64,000 nt of DNA from Bog-473 sp963745175 (GTDB lineage: Bacteria; Actinomycetota; Acidimicrobiia; Acidimicrobiales; RAAP-2): the NCBI GenBank assembly GCA_963745175.1, contig CAVUWK010000010.1, positions 143,748-207,747 on the forward strand, written 5' to 3'. The notes below the pieces were generated by a model, which was given only the letters and a program-made list of their open reading frames with translations, had not been told where the DNA came from and did no database searches. Made by a program: the position numbers and the translations under genes. This document shows positions 62,650 to 64,000 of this stretch, one piece after another; positions within the stretch are counted from its first letter, which is position 1; every line of letters starts with the position of its first letter.

Positions 62650-63186
62650 ATGTCTGGACCGAACTGGGCCGAGCAGGTCACAGCGATCGCCACCGCCGTC
62701 GGCGCCCTGGGGCTGCTCGGCGCCCTCGGCGCGGCGGTGTTTGCGGGTCAACAGGTCAAAGAAGCGAGGAAGGCTCGGGAATCGCAGATTGCGGCCGACT
62801 TCTTCCGCCGGTGGGACGAGGAGTCGCTCGTGGAAACACGCCGACTCGTGGCCACCTTCGAAACGAGGGAGGAGCTGAGCGCGGCTTTCCAAGGCTTCAT
62901 CGCCTCGAATGCGGATGAGGCGTACGTCTTGTATCGAGAACTCGATTACTTCGAGCAGCTGGCGGCGCTCGAACATGTGGGCGCCTTTGACTTTGAACTG
63001 ATCACGTTGCTCCTTGGACGAACGTTGATCGACCGCTGGGAAATGTGGAGGCCGTCCATTGATGCCATGAGCGGAACGGGTGGTTACCCAATGTTCGAGG
63101 CACTCGTCGCAAAGATGAAAACCGCCCTCGGCTCCACCGGGGGCCCAGAGCCAGTCATCCACGGGGTATCCCCTCCCCGGGATTGA
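62650..63186 (+). CDS. Membrane-anchored hypothetical (DUF4760-like)
   Basis: A 178-residue protein with one N-terminal membrane helix (VTAIATAVGALGLLGALGAAVFAGQQV), then a long amphipathic helical region (EARKARESQIAADFFRRWDEESLVETRRLVATFETREELSAAF and ELDYFEQLAALEHVGAFDFELITLLLG). This plan is seen in many uncharacterised DUF4760-like proteins. It is divergent from the DUF4118 gene (109 bp apart). Confidence 0.65.
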   Translation: MSGPNWAEQVTAIATAVGALGLLGALGAAVFAGQQVKEARKARESQIAADFFRRWDEESLVETRRLVATFETREELSAAFQGFIASNADEAYVLYRELDYFEQLAALEHVGAFDFELITLLLGRTLIDRWEMWRPSIDAMSGTGGYPMFEALVAKMKTALGSTGGPEPVIHGVSPPRD

Positions 63187-63280
63187 GCGCCACCGCATGC
63201 CGCTGGGTATGTGTTTGGCGATTCGGTTGAGCGGTCTGATCGGGCGGACGTGTCAGGCAGAGGGCGCTACTTTTCTGGAC

Positions 63281-64000
63281 ATGGACCACGCACGACTCGG
63301 ACGAACCGGCCTTCAGGTATCGAAACTCTGTCTTGGGACGATGACCTTTGGCTTGCAGTGCGACGAGCCCACTTCGGTGTCGATTCTCGATCGAGCAGAG
63401 GAGGGCGGCATCGACTTCATCGACAGTTCAGATGTCTATCCTCTTGGCGGCGATCTCTCGACCGTGGGTCGCACCGAGGAGATCCTCGGCCGCTGGCTGC
63501 AAGGGAGGAGGGACCGCTTCGTCATTGCGACCAAGTGCTTTGGGCGCACCGGGCCGTCACCGTTCGACGGCGGCAACTCCAGAAGGCACGTCCTCGATGC
63601 AGTTGACGCGTCCTTGCGCCGTCTACAAACCGACTACATCGACCTCTATCAGCTCCATGGGTTCGATTCAGCGACCCCGATCGACGAGACGCTGGGTGCA
63701 CTCGATCATCTTGTCCACCAAGGGAAAATCCGCTACATCGGATGTTCGAATTTTCTCACCTACCAGCTGGTCCGTGCCATCGGACGCAGCGAGACGCTCG
63801 GGCTGGCGCGGTTCGACTCGGTTCAACCTCGCTACAACCTGTTGTTCCGCCAGATAGAGCGTGAGATGCTCCCGTTCTGCGGTGAGGATGGCGTGGGAGT
63901 CATCCCGTACAACCCCATCGCCGGTGGCCTCTTGTCGGGGAAGCACCGACGCGGCAATCCGCCCGCCGAAGGCACTCGCTTTACTCTCGGCAATGCGGGT
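63281..64000 (+). CDS. Aldo/keto reductase, cut by window end
   Basis: The first 240 residues of an NADPH-dependent aldo/keto reductase. The catalytic tetrad is visible: Asp and Tyr in GIDFIDSSDVYPLGG, Lys in FVIATKCFG, His in LYQLHGFDS. IRYIGCSNFLTYQLVRA and VIPYNPIAGGLLSGKHRRG follow as in YajO/YhdN-type enzymes. ATG 63281 follows a TTTTCTGGAC stretch without a strong ribosome site. The last third, including part of the cofactor site, lies beyond the window. Confidence 0.9.
   Translation, partial: MDHARLGRTGLQVSKLCLGTMTFGLQCDEPTSVSILDRAEEGGIDFIDSSDVYPLGGDLSTVGRTEEILGRWLQGRRDRFVIATKCFGRTGPSPFDGGNSRRHVLDAVDASLRRLQTDYIDLYQLHGFDSATPIDETLGALDHLVHQGKIRYIGCSNFLTYQLVRAIGRSETLGLARFDSVQPRYNLLFRQIEREMLPFCGEDGVGVIPYNPIAGGLLSGKHRRGNPPAEGTRFTLGNAG

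Overview
The window is high-GC actinobacterial DNA. Its gene set points to the class Acidimicrobiia or a close relative. The evidence is a LysM division-inhibitor/nrdR/lexA neighbourhood, a miaB-miaA-dapF-hflX-dap gene train, FtsK, GlnD, an Rv2578c-type radical SAM protein, a SigK/RskA pair, a class E-like sortase, and a secreted protein built from WLVASDGGIFAFGDA-type repeats. The taxonomic call is an inference from gene content and style; no marker rRNA is present.

Left part (1-14.1 kb) is accessory and decaying. It holds small enzymes (SRPBCC, YdeI-like, GNAT, P-loop kinase, VOC, FAD oxidoreductase), a complete IS630-type element with perfect ends and a TA duplication, and an IS110-type transposase with a structured non-coding flank. 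A 5.8-kb integrated-element remnant follows. It is bounded by a 48-bp direct repeat that matches the 3' half of tRNA-Cys, and the intact tRNA-Cys sits at its right end beside an excisionase-like gene and a collapsed integrase. Its cargo (a DUF1990 gene and a 3.3-kb cyclase/ATPase/TPR regulator) is broken.

Middle part (14.2-39.8 kb) is mostly core. It contains glnD, an L,D-transpeptidase, a sortase, DUF2332, an amidohydrolase, a Tat-exported phosphoesterase with one frameshift, and then an SOS block. In that block LysM-nrdR-PIG-L-dinB form one leftward operon behind three LexA boxes, lexA has two boxes of its own, and the two units are separated by an ABC-ATPase fragment and an unusual FtsH. 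Next come an Fpg/Nei glycosylase, a methyltransferase, an EthD-like protein, and sigK/rskA. SigK lies divergently to a ferritin-like di-iron gene, and the short region between them carries SigK-consensus promoters in both directions. A three-gene unit follows: a myo-inositol-oxygenase-like di-iron enzyme, a FAD oxidoreductase and a GT2 glycosyltransferase.

Right part (39.9-64 kb) carries a seven-gene leftward train, miaB-miaA-dapF-hflX-dapC-dapD-dapE (tRNA modification plus diaminopimelate/lysine synthesis), then a lipoprotein, thrB, a DUF222/HNH gene, and ftsK with a D,D-carboxypeptidase. The LexA-controlled radical SAM gene starts divergently from ftsK with a leaderless start. A repeat-bearing SGNH esterase, GDPD, a universal stress protein, two methyltransferase/VOC-type genes, a COG4315-type secreted protein, a second amidohydrolase, a DUF4118-type membrane protein and an aldo/keto reductase cut by the window edge complete it.

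One quality warning: at least eleven single-base frameshifts are visible, and nearly all are +1 insertions, including one in dapC. This bias suggests sequencing or assembly insertions as well as real decay.
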